Origin: Zanthoxylum bungeanum
Lineage: Eukaryota > Streptophyta > Magnoliopsida > Sapindales > Rutaceae
NCBI GenBank assembly: GCA_019454045.1
Contig: SKCR01029088.1
Location: 124,001 to 188,000, forward strand
Length of the DNA: 64,000 nucleotides
Direction: 5' to 3'
Part shown: in pieces, positions 1-13,133 of the stretch
Position numbering within the stretch: position 1 is the first letter of the stretch
Layout: each line of letters begins with the position of its first letter
Notes under the pieces: model-generated
Seen by the model: only the letters and a program-made list of their open reading frames with translations
Databases searched by the model: none
Told to the model about the DNA's origin: nothing
Made by a program: the position numbers and the translations under genes

Positions 1-426
1 TTAACAAGACTCGTATATCCACACTTTCGAAGAGTGGGTACTAGGACGAATTTGATTCTATTCAAATGATGTCTACAAATCTAGTTTATTAGGCAAAGTG
101 CCTAAAACACCTTTTACTTGGTAAAAGCACGAGTGCCACCGATCTGTTAGCCATCGTTCATAGTGACGTAAGTGGGCTCATATCTAGCTAGGCTAGAGGT
201 GGATATGAACACTTAGTAACCTTTACGGATGTGGCATCGCGTTATGGTTATGTGTTTCTTTTGAAACACGAATCGGAAACTTTTGATAAATTCAAAGAGT
301 TTCGACACGAAGTATAAAAAACAGACCGGAAAGAGTATTAAAACATCACGATTGGACCGTGATGAAAATACTTAAGCAATAAGTTTCTCAATTACTTGAA
401 ATGGTATAGTATTATTTCAATGTGGA
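1..426 (+). pseudogene. copia pre-integrase/integrase fragment (broken)
   Basis: Plus-strand translation gives a GAG-pre-integrase end (GKMPKTPF-like, then DLLAIVHSDVSGP-like around 130-180) and an integrase core start (LVTFTDVASRYGYVFLLKHES around 215-275). These match the Ty1/copia integrase family in order and spacing. A stop near 317 and shifted frames break it. The reading is cut at 426 by a solo LTR and resumes at 2572 after the duplicated GTGGA. It would have integrated cDNA into chromosomes; it is now non-functional. Confidence 0.8.
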
Positions 427-616
427 TGATGAGTGGTATTTATATCACTATTTCCCACTCATTTAACCTAATATTTTGTATAGTTTCTTGAGTTTTGTGA
501 ACGTTTTGATGTGTTTTGTGTTATTTTGTAGATAAATAAAGTTTCAGGACATTCTGGAGGTGATTTGGGCCAAAACAGTGAAAATTGGACAAAAAGGACA
601 TTTCAGTAAATTATCA

Positions 617-1225
617 GCGTCGCGACGCCAAGACCTTTCGCGTCGGGACGCCTAAAATGCGCCTAACAGTGCTAACGTGTGCCGGGTCCACAAATCAGAA
701 TCTGAGAAAAGTTTGACTTTGCTAACGTGCGTCGTGCCACGTGTCACCATCACAGTCGATCTGCTAACATGCGTCGTGACATGTGTGAGCATCATATGGT
801 GCCGACAGTCATCATCGCCACGTGTGCCACGTGGCATCCTACGTGTCTCCATGTCATCAGCCACGTCAGGAAGTCAACAAGTCAACATTACCACCTCACC
901 GCTACGTCATCATCAGCCAATCAGGAAGTGCCACGTGTCGCAATCCTGCAGTGCCGACAGTCTCTTTCCCACGTGTCGCCACGTCATCGCCACGTCAGCG
1001 CCACGTCAACATCAATCATTGAGTATCTAATCCTTATCTGACACGTGGCGGATAAGAATCTCATTGACCAATCAGAAGCCGCCACGTGTCACAATAATTG
1101 AAGCCCAACCACCGCGCCATGTGTCACCTTATCAGCTTATCCAGAATCTTCAAACCGGTGAACCAGAGCGTGCCACGTCGACAAAAGCTGGCGTAGCGAC
1201 GCTGAGGGCCCTGGCGTCGCGACGC
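617..1225 (+). repeat. 12-bp palindrome GCGTCGCGACGC, two exact copies
   Basis: The perfect palindrome GCGTCGCGACGC is at 617-628 and again at 1214-1225, bracketing the G-box cluster of the solo LTR. A degenerate copy (CGCGTCGGGACGC) lies near 640. The same TCGCGA-centred motif recurs in the unrelated copia-B LTR at 30496, 30518 and 30549. Confidence 0.75.
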
Positions 1226-1250
1226 TGGAAGCCTACTGAGGCCTATAAAT
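738..1250 (+). promoter_or_regulatory. G-box-dense LTR U3 promoter with TATA box
   Basis: CACGTG occurs at 738, 819, 828, 932, 970, 1042 and 1083, with many additional CACGTC or ACGTG cores between. A TATAAAT box follows at 1244-1250 and a CT-rich stretch (1279-1320) lies just downstream, as in a plant core promoter and leader. CACGTG is the core bound by plant bZIP and bHLH factors, including ABA-response and light-response regulators. That this LTR responds to such signals is inference. Confidence 0.6.
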
Positions 1251-1560
1251 TGAGCTCGAGATTTCAGAATTCAGTGTACCACTCTCTCTCTTCTATTCTC
1301 TGTAAAGAGAGAGTTTCTCTCTATAGATTCTTTAGTTTTTAGTTTTTTTTTATTTTGTTTTTAGTTTTTGTAAATAATTTTAATTACGTTTTGTTATAAT
1401 AGTAATTTAATTTTTAATTTTTACTTTTTACAGTTTTTACTATTTACCATGAGGAGGTAACTTCCCCAGCTAGGGTGAAAGGTAATTATTTTACTATTAC
1501 TATTTAGATTAATCTCCCTTAAAAATAATATATTCACTATTTAAAATATTGACTTAAAAA

Positions 1561-1655
1561 TGATACCGCCAGATTGGTCGGTTGGTAATTCATTTTAATC
1601 TGGTTTAAACCTGACTAATAAAGGATACCGCCAGATTGGTCGGTTGGTAATATTA
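1561..1655 (+). repeat. Two-copy ~63-bp tandem repeat in the LTR
   Basis: A unit containing GATACCGCCAGATTGGTCGG followed by TTGGTAAT occurs twice, near 1561 and 1624. The same motif appears in reverse three times in each LTR of the Athila-like element (40262-40440 and 48045-48215), so it is a conserved module of this LTR family downstream of the transcription start. Confidence 0.7.
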
Positions 1656-2571
1656 TCACAAGTTTATATATTATTTTATGGGAGATATCTAAAATAGTAA
1701 ATAGTAAAAGTAATTCCTTTTACCTTAGCATTTTATTTTATTTTACTTTTCAGTTTTACTTTATGTCTTTTACTTTTCAGTATTTTTACTTTATGTCTTT
1801 TACTTTTAAGTATTTACTAGCCCTAGTTATGTGTTAGTTATCTGGGGTTGTGACGAATTCTAATATCACCGGTTTATAAGGGGTTATTTTATAGTTTGGG
1901 TAATTTAAAGGTTTACTTGTTAAGTCTTAAGCTTAATGCTTCTTGTTGTCTGATCACCAATAAGATTGATGTGGTAAATCTAAAATGAACTAGAAATATG
2001 GATTTTAGGTTTCAGCCTTAGACTTAATAGCTCACGATCTTCCTTGAGGATAGATAACCCTTTAATAGATTTCCTTACAGGATAGGAATATACCTGTCGG
2101 GCGAGGGTAGCCATAATTGGAACTTAAACTTAATGAATCCAGATAATTTGGTTGACATAGACATATGGTTCAATTGGGTTAAACTGGGTATTTGCGTCTG
2201 ACCATCGACATAGGCTTTTGCATAATTTAGTGTTCCAGGTTAGTAAACTGATTTATTACACAAACATAAAATAATCACTTCATCTTTTAAGAGATATTAG
2301 AATGATTCACAACCTAGATCTTTGTGTCTTTTGTTATTTTCCTTAGTATTTTCTTTTGTCTTTTTATTTATTTATTTATTTTGCAAAACTACAATCAACC
2401 AAATCAATCAAGCAATCATTCTCTTATCCCTCAATTAGATATATGTAAATAAATAGATTCAATAATTAATAACAATAGTAGGAATTAAGTCCTCGTGGGA
2501 TCGATATTTTTATACTACTTGAACGATACGTGCGCTTGCGTTATACGTGTGTGTTTACGCCGGTCAGTGGA

Positions 2572-4589
2572 CTCTTCACAGAACACCTCAATTTGACGGT
2601 GTGTCCGAACAGAGAAACTGAACCTTGTTGGACATGGTAAGGTTAATTATGAGTCGCTCTGAGCTACCATTTTCCTTCTAGGGATACGCATTAAACAGTG
2701 CAATACTTATTTTGAATAAGGTTCCATGAAAAAATCTGTTAGACAGATTTTATATTAGATATGAACAGGAAAGAAACCGGGTTTTCTCATTCCTGAAGAT
2801 TTGGGAATGCTAGGCATATGTTTGGATGATACCAAACTAAAACCCAAATCAGATAAGTGTCTAATTTGTAGGTTATCCTAGGGAAACCAAAGTATAGTAC
2901 TTATACAACTCTCAAGAGAACAATGTAATTGTTGGTCTCCATGCGGTGTTCCTAAGAGGAATACCAATATGCAGTGGTAATTGGGAGGAAAGTAAAACTC
3001 GATGAAAATCGGAGTAATACTGTTCTAGGCACCGATTCTTTAATGGAACACAAACAGTTCATCGGGGATGAAACTGTACCACAATCTTCGAATACACAAG
3101 AACCGCGTAAGTCGGAGAGAGTCAGAAAACAACCTGGGAGGTATGAGTTTCTGATCTCACCTCATGAAGATTTCAATCTTATTGAGGAAGATGAATTGGC
3201 TACGTATGAGGAAGTGATACAAGGTATCAACTACCTATCATGGCAAAATGTCATGAAATCTGAAATGGATTCCATGTATACCAACCAAGTTTGGACACTG
3301 GTTGTTGTACCATAAGGCATTGTGCCTATAGGTACTATATAAGTCTTCAAGGAAGACATACATGGATGACAACATACCAACGTACAAAGCTAGGCTTGTG
3401 GTGAAAGGGTATCCTCATCAACATAGTGTCGATTACGACGAAACCTTTTATTTGTTGCCATGATTAAATCCATTTGGATAATGCTTGCTAATGCTGCATG
3501 TTACATTCATGAAATATGGTAGCTGAACGTCAAAACCGCTTTCCTTAGACGGAAACCTTTTTGGAGGATGTTTACAACATCCTGACGGTTTTGTAGTACC
3601 AAAGACAAACAAACAAGGTTTGCAAGTTAATTCGATCCATTTATGGATTGAAGCAAGCATTGCGTTCTTGGAACCAGCGTTTTGATGTAATCATAAAGGT
3701 ATATGATTTAATTCAAAACGAAAATGATTCTTGTGTATATAAGGAGGTTAGTAGGAGCGCACTGACAATGATTGTCTTATATAATGATGACATATCATTT
3801 CTTGTAAATGACATTCCCATAATACAATCGGTGAAAGCTTGGCTTTCATAAAATTCTCTGTAGACTACTTGGAAGAGACAACCTTTATTATAGGAATAAG
3901 GATCTACTGGGATAGATCTAAAATTTGTTGGCACTCTCTGAGAACTCATACATTGAAAGATATGTACGTGACCTGGTGTCTCATATGCTTTGAGCATATG
4001 GAGTCACAATCAGGCCAATCCAAGTGATAGTCACTGGATTGATGTTAAGAACATCCTTGAGTATCTTAGATGATCTAAGGATGCTTTCTTAAGCTATGGA
4101 GGAGGAGAACTTGAAGTGACTGGGTTCACCGTTGCAAGTTTCCAAACCGACAAAAAATGACTATTAGTCGATATAAAGGTACTATATAGTTTGAATAACG
4201 GAACAGTGTGCTGGAAATCTTCCAAGCAAGATACTGTTGCCGAATAAACAACAAAGCGGAATATTGCTGCAGCTGAGGCAGCAAAAGAAGCAATTTTGGA
4301 TCTGTAAAATTCCTAATTAGATTGGGAGTAGTTCTGTTAGCAGCTGAGCTAGGCTACAGCACAGGCTAAAGAATTAATGATCTCATCAACGATCTAAATA
4401 TGTACTTCAATTATTTCATCTGATTCGTCGGATCATACATCGTGGCGATGTGATGATCGTATAAATCGCATCAGATGATAACCTTGCAAATCCGCTGACG
4501 AAAGCTGTTTCTCAGCAGAAATTTGAGCGACCCATACATAGTTCAAGTATAGGACACTTGAGTGATTGGCTATAGGCCAAATGGGAGAT
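2572..4589 (+). pseudogene. copia integrase end, reverse transcriptase and RNase H (broken)
   Basis: After the solo LTR the copia frame resumes. Recognisable pieces are a linker with a KSERVRKQPGRY-type motif and the RT start (W-x2-MKSEMDSM, then NQVW; ORF 2974-3315), a VKTAFL block near 3530, a KQALRSWNQRFD block with YNDD in place of the usual YVDD (3648-3851), and an RNase H end with the ADPLTKA-type tail near 4490-4505. Frames change repeatedly and stops are frequent. It is a reverse transcriptase relic with no plausible product. Confidence 0.85.
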
Positions 4590-6524
4590 TTTTGGACAAT
4601 TATGACCCATAGCATCACTATTTGTACAGAACATGGTATTGTTGTACAAATTAACTATATGACAAAGGAAATTTCTCTTTTATCATTTGTAATTGGATTA
4701 CCGGGATATATAAATGATAAAAGTCCATATGATTAGTTCTGGATTAATAAGATATAAGACAGTATTAATTCATTAAGGTTTAATCATTAAAACATCCCTA
4801 GTCGTAGTATTATCGAGATTGGACATCGATAATACAAAATAGACTAGTATTGCACTTATGCGCGTTGTGGGAGCATAACGGCATAGTTCTCATATATTTA
4901 AAGTATTGGATACTTATGCAAGTGTGATAGGAGGTTGTGTTTATCGATGTTACGGAAACAGCTTCGCTCTGGATAGACCCCTCAGAATTCCATTGGTAGT
5001 ATGACTATGTGTCTATGGAAGTCCGAATCAGGGTATGTGTATTTGGTCTTAACCTGAGACTTGCATCGCTAATACTTGCGACAATCAATATACTTTGGTT
5101 TTGGTCGTCCAGTGCTTTAACAGGTTCTGTGTACGCCTCTTCTGGGTATATTGAGAATCGTAGTGTATTGGGTGTGATGTCAAGATGGAAGTATCACTCC
5201 AGTCATATGGAGATGATGATCACGCAGGATACAAAACTAATACTCTTTAGTACTGCAGTCATCGGGATAATATGACTATGTCATGTTTATCCGATTATAG
5301 AGACTAGTTACCAGAGATCCGATATATGCTTCGTACGGGGCAAACACTATTCCAGCCCCAGGCCTTGCATGTGACATCCGATACTGGATCGCAATACGCA
5401 ATACTACGTATACTACGCCTGATACAGATTATATATTCCATTAAGAATATTTCTGGAGAATTTGGTAGGCACGGTGCTTTGCTAGAAGCCAACCATGTCT
5501 CATAAATCGGTAAAAACGTAGTACTAGGTATGTACGTGTTCGGATAGTCCGACGACCGGATTTACTGCCAACATATCCAGGGATCTCATGGGTCGCTTCC
5601 CAAAGATTCACCGATGACGTATGACTCGAACATAATTAATCTGGGATTAATTATAAGAGAGAGAAAATTAATCTAGGATTAATGACGGAGAATTTTATCT
5701 GGGATAAAATACAATTTAAAGAGAGAGAACGATTAATTTGGAATTAATCGATAAAATAATATATTCGATATATTAAACGAAATTAGATTTCGACGTGGAA
5801 TTAAAATTAGATTTTAATTCGGGCTAACGAGTTAATTTAGAATTAATTCGCTAGCGACGTGAATAGTAATTTTGCTAGGTATAATTATTTAATTAAATTT
5901 GATTTAATTACGTCGCAACAGAAAATTCGTTAAATCAGAATTAGCGAACCGGAGCCCAGGATTTGTTGCGGGCCCACTCGGATTTTAGATCAAGCGGGGC
6001 CCACATGTCACATCACAAGTCACATCACTAGTCAACTTTGTCACTTTAAGTTGATGGAAGTTGTTGGTAGGTGATTGTGTGTAAAACACACAAGTGTGAT
6101 GGATTGAATGACATTTACCATTTTTATTATTTTTTGGTATATGACTTTCATTTTTGTAATTAGATTACACAACACACTCACCCCATCTCTCACGGCATTG
6201 TACCATTTTTTCTCTCCCAATTTTGGCTTGGCCGAATCTTGCTAAGAAGATGAAGAAAAATTGTTGCAATTTTTCAAGTGCTAGCACACACAAGGAGTCA
6301 TTCAAAGGTGATAGGGAAACCAATCCTTGAGCTTGGAATCAACACACAAAGCTTGGAGCTTGAAGATCAACACAAGGAGCTTGGCCGAATTCTTCAAGGA
6401 GCAGAATTTTTGTGTTCAACGCATCCAAAATCCGATCAAAGTGAGTATTTTCCGCATTCTTACTTTGATGTATTCACCTATTTCATTGCTTAATTGATCT
6501 TGGTTTGACCTAGAAAACCCAACA
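4590..6524 (+). mobile_element. 3' LTR of copia-C
   Basis: A purine tract (AAATGGGAGA) just before 4590 follows the RNase H relic as a polypurine tract should. The LTR then starts TTTTGGACAAT (a decayed TGTTGG) and ends AAAACCCAACA at 6524, about 1935 bp. It holds no credible ORF. The matching 5' LTR is outside the window, so the target duplication cannot be checked; the five bases after it are GAAAA. Confidence 0.7.
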
Positions 6525-8280
6525 GAAAAGACTTGACTTATTGAAGTCAAATGTGAGAGTGATAAATTATAAATGGAATTACATAATTAATAAAATGAAA
6601 AGACCCTTAGACATCTTCCATATAAGTTTAATAGGATATCAGAATCATTTGTGAAGTATTTGATACTTAATGATTTGACTATTTTCTTATTGAAGAAAAT
6701 TATCCTATAACTTATAGTGGAAGCGATATCTGATATCGATCCCGGAAGTTAGCATTGAACCATAGATATAAGATTGTTCTTAGCTTACTACAATCAAGTT
6801 TTGAACTTGATTGAACTTTTATTATGAATCGTTCATAAAATGTTCAAATAGTTTCCGCAGTAAAAGCAAAGTGAGCTTATTAAAGGTTTGACCTTTATAG
6901 TATAACAGTGAGAAATGTTATACTCAACAATCTATTGTAGATTCTGAGGAAACTTTTCTCTAGTCGCACTAATTGAATAATTAAGGATATGTTGGTTAAT
7001 GTAGTTATTAAACTATTCATTTTGGCTAAAGAATGCAAAGTGGCGTTCCGTTCTGGAATAACCATAGAGTTTGTATTCTGCTAAGATCACAGTTTGATAC
7101 ACTAGTTTATTAAGCCTATTAAAGACTTGAATAAGCTTTCCAGAGATGTGTGTTCTCTAATTTTGAAATGAGTCAGATTATCTAATTTTATCAAAATGTA
7201 AAGAATGCATATGTAATTGTAGGGTCGGTGGAAGTGTACAAATTTCTTTCTAGTGTTGTATATTCTAACGATATTATCATTATTAATGTAATAATGAGAT
7301 GTTTATTAGGTAAAAGATTTACCTAATTCTTCTTTTCTCCGTGAATGCAGTGAGAGTAGTCCTGTTATATTCGATATAAAATTTTATATATGACATAAAA
7401 CTAAGAGACTTGTGAGATACTCTTATTAATTACGCATTAGATATGATCTAATAAAGGAAACAACAAGACTATATTTGTGACAATTAGTATAAACTATTTG
7501 ACAATTAGTGTGTCTCTTATATACAGTATTCATCTTTCGTAAATGATGATTCTTTAGTCAAAAGAGAAATTGATTAGAATGTCTAATCAATCTTATGCAT
7601 CATAGGATGATGGCATAATGAATACTATATTATGTGCGATTAAAGATATCAATTTAATCATAATTGTTACGAGCTATTTTGATACGATGTGGACAATAGG
7701 ATAGGTCTTGAAATATGTTCTTTATTATCTTTGGGATATTAAGAACGAGTTTCTTATTCAAGAAGAATAAAATCTGCAACTATTAGGGTAAGATTAGTTT
7801 TGAATCTCATTATGACGTTAAACAGTCTACGTCATATATAGTCAGAAAAGATGCAGTGGGAGTGTCACAGATGATTCTACTGTGTGAGTAGAATTAGTTG
7901 AAACTTATGCAGTATTGACTCATAAAGTTGCATAGTGACCTTGTAAATTAGGAGTTTTGATATTAGTGTTGTGCTTATGATTGTCTGCATAGTATTTTGG
8001 ATTTGATCCTTAAATACTTAGACAACTCAGTAGCTGTAGCACAATACTGACGTCGCATCTGAGTCATATTGATGTAAAACATAAGTTTTACAAAATATGA
8101 ATGATGCTGGCTAAGGGAAACGTTTGTCTTTGTTGGACAAACTCAAAGTGTAATAACGGACCTACTCGTTGTTTCCTACCTCTTGAGTGCTAGATGACCT
8201 ATTGAGGGCCATACACATGTGATACATATTTAGATGTGTATATGATACCATGGATTGGCACTAGAGCAAGTGGGAGAAAT
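6525..8280 (+). mobile_element. Highly decayed copia-like internal region (copia-D)
   Basis: There is no open frame of note. Near the end, 8030-8100 translates to a DNSVAVAQ-like block followed by ISHIDVKHKF, which resembles the last part of copia RNase H. At 8267-8280 lies GCAAGTGGGAGAAAT, a typical copia polypurine tract directly before an LTR start. The upstream 1.4 kb is AT-rich and not recognisable; calling it the same element is inference from position. The 3' LTR of copia-C ends exactly where this begins, so copia-C probably inserted into it. Confidence 0.45.
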
Positions 8281-10485
8281 TGTTAAGGTTGGTGCTCAGA
8301 GCGCCAATCTGAATCATATTTATGCCTGATTCATGAATACGTACAATTCCTTTTTCCGTAATATTACTTATTTATGGTTACACCTCTAGTTTTTATATAC
8401 GTATTCAATCTGATAACGATTAGATTAAAACTTAATCTGATTTAGTGATATGTATATATTAGACAAAGACCTCAGGATTTACAACGTAGTTTGTAATTGA
8501 CATTGAAAAGTGTCACTATAAGTTGTATATTCTCAAATAAAGTTCCTGATCAAGATTTACTAACACTTTGATGGCAGTCATGTCATCGATCTATTTAGAT
8601 TAGACCTTCGCCTTTTCGTTGGGTGTGGACTCATGCTCATGATATCCTGTGAGTATCAGATAGAATCCGTCAGTCCTGTGAACAGGGCATAAGTATCCTA
8701 TATGTGTTTGTGATCTGTTATAACCATGCATGATACACTGCGGAAGCGAGTTCTTAGTGTTATATAGAGATCGTAAATTTGTAAGTCGACTATATTATAC
8801 CTTAGAGATTTGAAGTTCACATCTATATCCCCGGTTCAATATGGATAGCCTTTGACGGATGGATTACACCTATGCAATGACCTCGACTTGCATAGTTTAG
8901 CGAGATTATCCGTGGTCGTCATAATTTACGAGTGGGTGAATTTTATGAAATTGGATTCCGTGATGGATAAACTGGAACTTAGAGAGTCCCACAATATGAA
9001 GTGTACTCGTTGAGAACTTGGGCAACACATTATGAATAATACATATTATACGTAATATTTAATCAGATTAAATGAATTAATTCGAATCATTCAACGGTTA
9101 AACAAAAATACATGCATAGTGGCACTTCGGTCATTTCCTAATTAATGTGTATTTGTATTTAATATATGATTTAATTAAATACACAATAATTAATTGTCAA
9201 ATATGATATTTTGATATTTTTCATTACTATATGTATTTGGTTATTTAGTGTAAATAAAAATACACATATATATATATATTTTTATATATTTGTATTAATT
9301 AATTAATTATTAAATAATTAAGAATTAAAAATAAAATATCTAATATCATCATTTGCCAAATTAATGGCTTGTTGTAATTGGTTACACATGGCTATTGACT
9401 TTAATAAAGGTTATTGTTATCAAATTAGTTTTTCTCTTTAATTAGATTAAAAATTTGCAAACCAATTTTAACAAATAATTCCCCAAAAATTCGGCCATTG
9501 TGGAAAATATATAAAGTGAAATTTGTTTCACTTGCTTCAAGAAGTTCAAGCTTCCAAGAACGTAGAAAAATAGAGGTTTGAGAGAAAATAAAAATGATAG
9601 AGCTTTTGTTGAAGAAAAATTAAAAAACTAAGGTATTTTTCTTACTTTCTTCAATTTGAAATTTGTTTCTATTGTTCTATCTATTTAAATATGATGTAGA
9701 TTTATTTTTCCCTCTCTTGAATATATGTTTAGATGGTTGGATGCTTTGAAAATGGATATATGCTTTGTAATATTTTCAAGTAAGCTAATAAGTTTAATTA
9801 ATGTAAAGTAAGCTTGTTTAGATTCTTTGATAACAAGTTGTCATTCTAGAGTGTTATGACCACTCTAATAATACCTACAATTGTTCTTAAGTTCTTCATT
9901 TGTGGAAACTTTGAATGGTGTTAAGATTAATATGATTAATGTTAAGAAAATTTGATTTAAAGCATGAAACATGTTAATTTCATATTCTGTTTTTAGGGCT
10001 AAAAAATTCAGAAATTTTCTAATGAAAAATATATTATTTAAATATATTGGATATTTATTGGGCATTAGAATAATTGCCAGAAATTGTTTTGGAGTCAAAA
10101 TACATGAAAACGGTAAAAAAACGTCGTTACCGGGTAACTTTTGAGCTAACCAGGTAACGGCTGTCTAAACAGTGAATTTATCATTGTTCGGACAGCACAT
10201 GAACTGTCAAGTACTATTGGGGCTAACCTGGGCAGCTCTCGTGTGTATTGACTGGTCGGTTTAGTCGAAAACATTTTTTATGCTATTTTACGGAAAAATA
10301 TTTTCGTAAAAGCTTCGCAATGTTTTCTAAATTATTTATATTGTTATTTGATATCGAATATAATATTAAGGTGAAATATGAATGAATTATCCATATTGGA
10401 TATTTAATAATTTTTTTGGTAAGTTTAAAAAAAATTAAACTGCGATTTCACCTGAACTACGCTTTTGCCCCGTAAAACCCAAACA
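8281..10485 (+). mobile_element. Probable 3' LTR of copia-D
   Basis: Starts TGTTAAGGTTGGTGCTC immediately after the polypurine tract. This resembles the LTR start of copia-A/B (TGTTGGAGTTGGTGCT) on the other strand. A TATA-like ATATATAAAG lies near 9508. The end is placed at CCCAAACA (10485) because Ty3/gypsy protease sequence starts soon after; that boundary is less certain. An (AT)n run is present near 9268. Confidence 0.5.
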
Positions 10486-12270
10486 ACAAGATGGTGATGA
10501 TGTTGTATTTGGTCTTTTTCGGGTATCAAGTATACTTGTTAGAGATGTTTTTTTGATACAGGTTCTACGCATTCATTTATTTCCACTACTTGTATTCATT
10601 GTCTAGGTAGTATACCGAAGTTTAACATGATTCTTTAAATTATGATTCTTCTTCCGGTAAAGACATCATGATAGATACAATATACTCATGATTGAGCATT
10701 GAGATTAAGAGAAGACATCTACTAGTTATACATTACCCATTAGAGATTGAGGACTTCAATATGATTCTAGGAATGAATTGGCTGACAGCCCATAGAGCCA
10801 TTATTGATTGTAGCAGAAAAAAAATGAGGTTTAGAGCAGAAGAAAAAGAGTTCAAGGTAGTCAGCGATCGTAGCCGGTTTGTGACGCCTATCATTTCTAC
10901 TATGTTGGCTTGTATGATGATTAGAAATGGGCGCAGAGGCTTTTCGGTGAGTATCTTTGCAGTGGATGGGGAGGAATCAACGCAGATATAAGATATTCCA
11001 GTTGTGAGAGAGTACCATGATGTGTTTCGTGATGAGCTGCCATGATTACCTTATCATAGAGATCTAGAGTACACTATAGATCTGATGCCAGGTACTGTCC
11101 ATATTTCAGTAACTCCTTATATTATGGCCCCGACAGAAATGGAGGAGTTGAAAGAACAGTTACAAGAACTGTTAGATTGAGGATTTATTAGACTCAATGT
11201 ATTACCTTGGGGAGCATCAGTATTGTTTGTGAAAAAGAAAGATGACATCATAAGATTGTGTATTGATTATCGTCAGCTCAATAAGGTGACGGTCAAAAAC
11301 CAATACATGTTACCTCATATCGATGACTTGTTTAATCAACTTCATGGAGCCTTGGTATTTTCAAAATCGATCTTCGATCGGGATATCATTAGATGAGGAT
11401 CCGAGAAACGGATATTCCCAAGACTGCATTCCGAACGAGATACATACATTATGAGTTTCTAGTGATGCCATTTAGACTTACTAATGCACCTGCAACATTC
11501 ATAGGTTTGATGAATAGAGTGTTACAGCCGTATCTAGATAAGTTTGACGTAGTGTTTATTGATGACATCCTTGTGTATTCGCCTTCTCGGATCATGAACA
11601 ACAAATTCAATTGATATTAGAGACTTTGAGAAGAGAGCAATTATATGCTAAGTTCTCTAAATGTGAATTTTTGCTAGACAAAATAGTATTTTAGGAGCAC
11701 ATTATCTCATGAGAGGGTATTTTTATAGATCCGTAAAAGGTTGAAGCAATTTTGAAGTGGGAGATACCGAGAACGATGACAAAGGTTCGAAGTTTCCTGG
11801 GATTAGTAGGCTATTACCATCTCTTTATTCGAGGTTTCTCTATTATTACTGCTCCGATGACTTAACTGGCAAGAAATGAAGTACTGATTGTATGGACTGA
11901 TGATTTTGAGAGGAGCTTCCAAACTTTGAAGGATAAATTAACTATTATACCGGTACTTACTCTACCGTCTAGACTTGATGGATATGTTGTTTATACAAAT
12001 GCATCACATTAAGGGTTAAGATGTGTACTGATGCAACATGGGAGAGTGATTGCCTATGCCTCAAGACAGTTGAAGACTCATGAGAAGAATTATCTCACCT
12101 ATGATCTAGAGATGACGGTGATTGTAATGCTCTAAAGACTTGGAGGCATTATTTATATTGTGCCAAGTGTGAGATTTATATTGATCATAAGAGTCTGAAA
12201 TATCTTCCTACACGGAGAGAGTTGAATTTGAGGCAGAGACGTTGGATGGAGTCCCTAAGTGACTGTTGAG
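10486..12270 (+). pseudogene. Ty3/gypsy protease, reverse transcriptase and RNase H relic
   Basis: Plus-strand fragments in gypsy order: a retropepsin end near 10552-10600 (codons for a DTGSTHSF-like motif are out of frame), FNMILGMNWL and a following A-x-IDC at 10755-10810, then RT blocks [13 protein letters not shown] and [14 protein letters not shown] (11210-11290), a [17 protein letters not shown] block and FIDDILVYS with the catalytic Asp pair intact (11393-11614), and RNase H-like sequence with [15 protein letters not shown] near 12050-12090. Stops and frameshifts separate the pieces and no integrase follows. Dead element, probably chromovirus-like. Confidence 0.85.
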
Positions 12271-13130
12271 ATAAGATTGGTGGATTGAGTGCAAAACTTG
12301 GTTGTAGTGGATGATGTTGGTTGTTACTTAATATTGTCAAGTTTTGTATAATAGTGATCAGAAACGCGAGGTTAGCAGAGGCGTGTGGCTTAATCCCCCT
12401 CTTGCACAATTATGCGAGGTTATATGATGGGAAACCTTAAAAGAGATATTGATACTATCTTAATGGTTTCAATCCACTATTCTACCGAATTCAGTTAGCA
12501 ATCGTTATTTGATTGATGTTGTTTTGTTGTGAGTAACTGAGTATGATTTGAATGAGATAGTTTTGTATATAACAAATATTTTTTTCAAATATTTACCAAT
12601 ATATATATATTATTGGTAAGATCATGTAGAGAGTTTGAGTGCTTTACTTACTGAGCCTTTTAAGCTCACCGCCCATTTTACCTAACATCCTAGGTAGTTC
12701 GCCAGTACAATAGTAGTAGTACCAAGATTTGATTCGCTTACCACAATCGCTCTTCAGGTCGGTCCAAATATTTCTTTCAAGATAGGAGATTTAGGACATT
12801 ATTTTCATTTTCGAGACTTTTGCTGTAAAAATTATTTATTGAGATTTTTCGAAGATTTGATGAATTATATTTTGAGAATTATTATTTTCTTTGCAAATAC
12901 ATTTGAATTGCATGACATGTAGAATACTCGACCTAAAATGGTTCACGAACCACTTTCTAGGGTTGGATTCGCTCTAGGGAGGGGACTGTGACATTAAATA
13001 AGTAAACTTTTATTAAAAATTATAAGTAGTAATAGAGCACACAATGCGTTCGATAAAATGTCAATCTTAGGTAGGCGTATACCATTGATGTGTGATAGGT
13101 ATGTGACAGCACACATCACACAACAAAATG
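12271..13130 (+). mobile_element. 3' tail of the gypsy relic with possible PPT and LTR start
   Basis: No coding sequence is recognisable. At 12968-12988 the text GCTCTAGGGAGGGGACTG is purine-rich and is followed by TGTGACATT, the arrangement expected for a polypurine tract and LTR start. The intervening 12271-12967 is AT-rich with a (TA)n at 12599-12611. Only about 140 bp of a putative LTR remain before the tandem repeat at 13134. Confidence 0.35.
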
Positions 13131-13133
13131 ACA

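Larger units (their letters stand above)
427..2566 (+). mobile_element. Solo LTR of an Athila-like Ty3/gypsy family
   Basis: The 2140-bp segment starts TGATGAGTGG and ends GCCGGTCA. It is flanked on both sides by the same 5 bases, GTGGA (422-426 and 2567-2571), a perfect target-site duplication. Its first ~110 bp and last several hundred bp are clearly related to the LTRs at 39217-41364 and 47014-49157 (which lie on the opposite strand), while the U3 middle is unrelated. A TATA box sits at 1244-1250. No internal region is present, so recombination between two LTRs probably removed the body. It lies inside the copia-C integrase. Confidence 0.92.
1..6524 (+). mobile_element. Decayed Ty1/copia element (copia-C), 5' end outside the window
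   Basis: This is the 3' part of a copia-type LTR retrotransposon read on the plus strand. In order it shows pre-integrase and integrase remnants (1-426), an inserted solo LTR (427-2566), the integrase continuation, linker, reverse transcriptase and RNase H remnants (2572-4589), and a 3' LTR (4590-6524). The domain order integrase before reverse transcriptase is diagnostic of Ty1/copia. All coding parts are broken by stops and frameshifts, so the element is dead. The 5' LTR and gag lie upstream of base 1. Confidence 0.85.

Noticed and set aside
652..1342. Overlapping ORFs in the G-box region
   Set aside because: They lie in several frames and both strands of an LTR promoter, have low-complexity His/Arg/Ser/Thr composition and no family resemblance.
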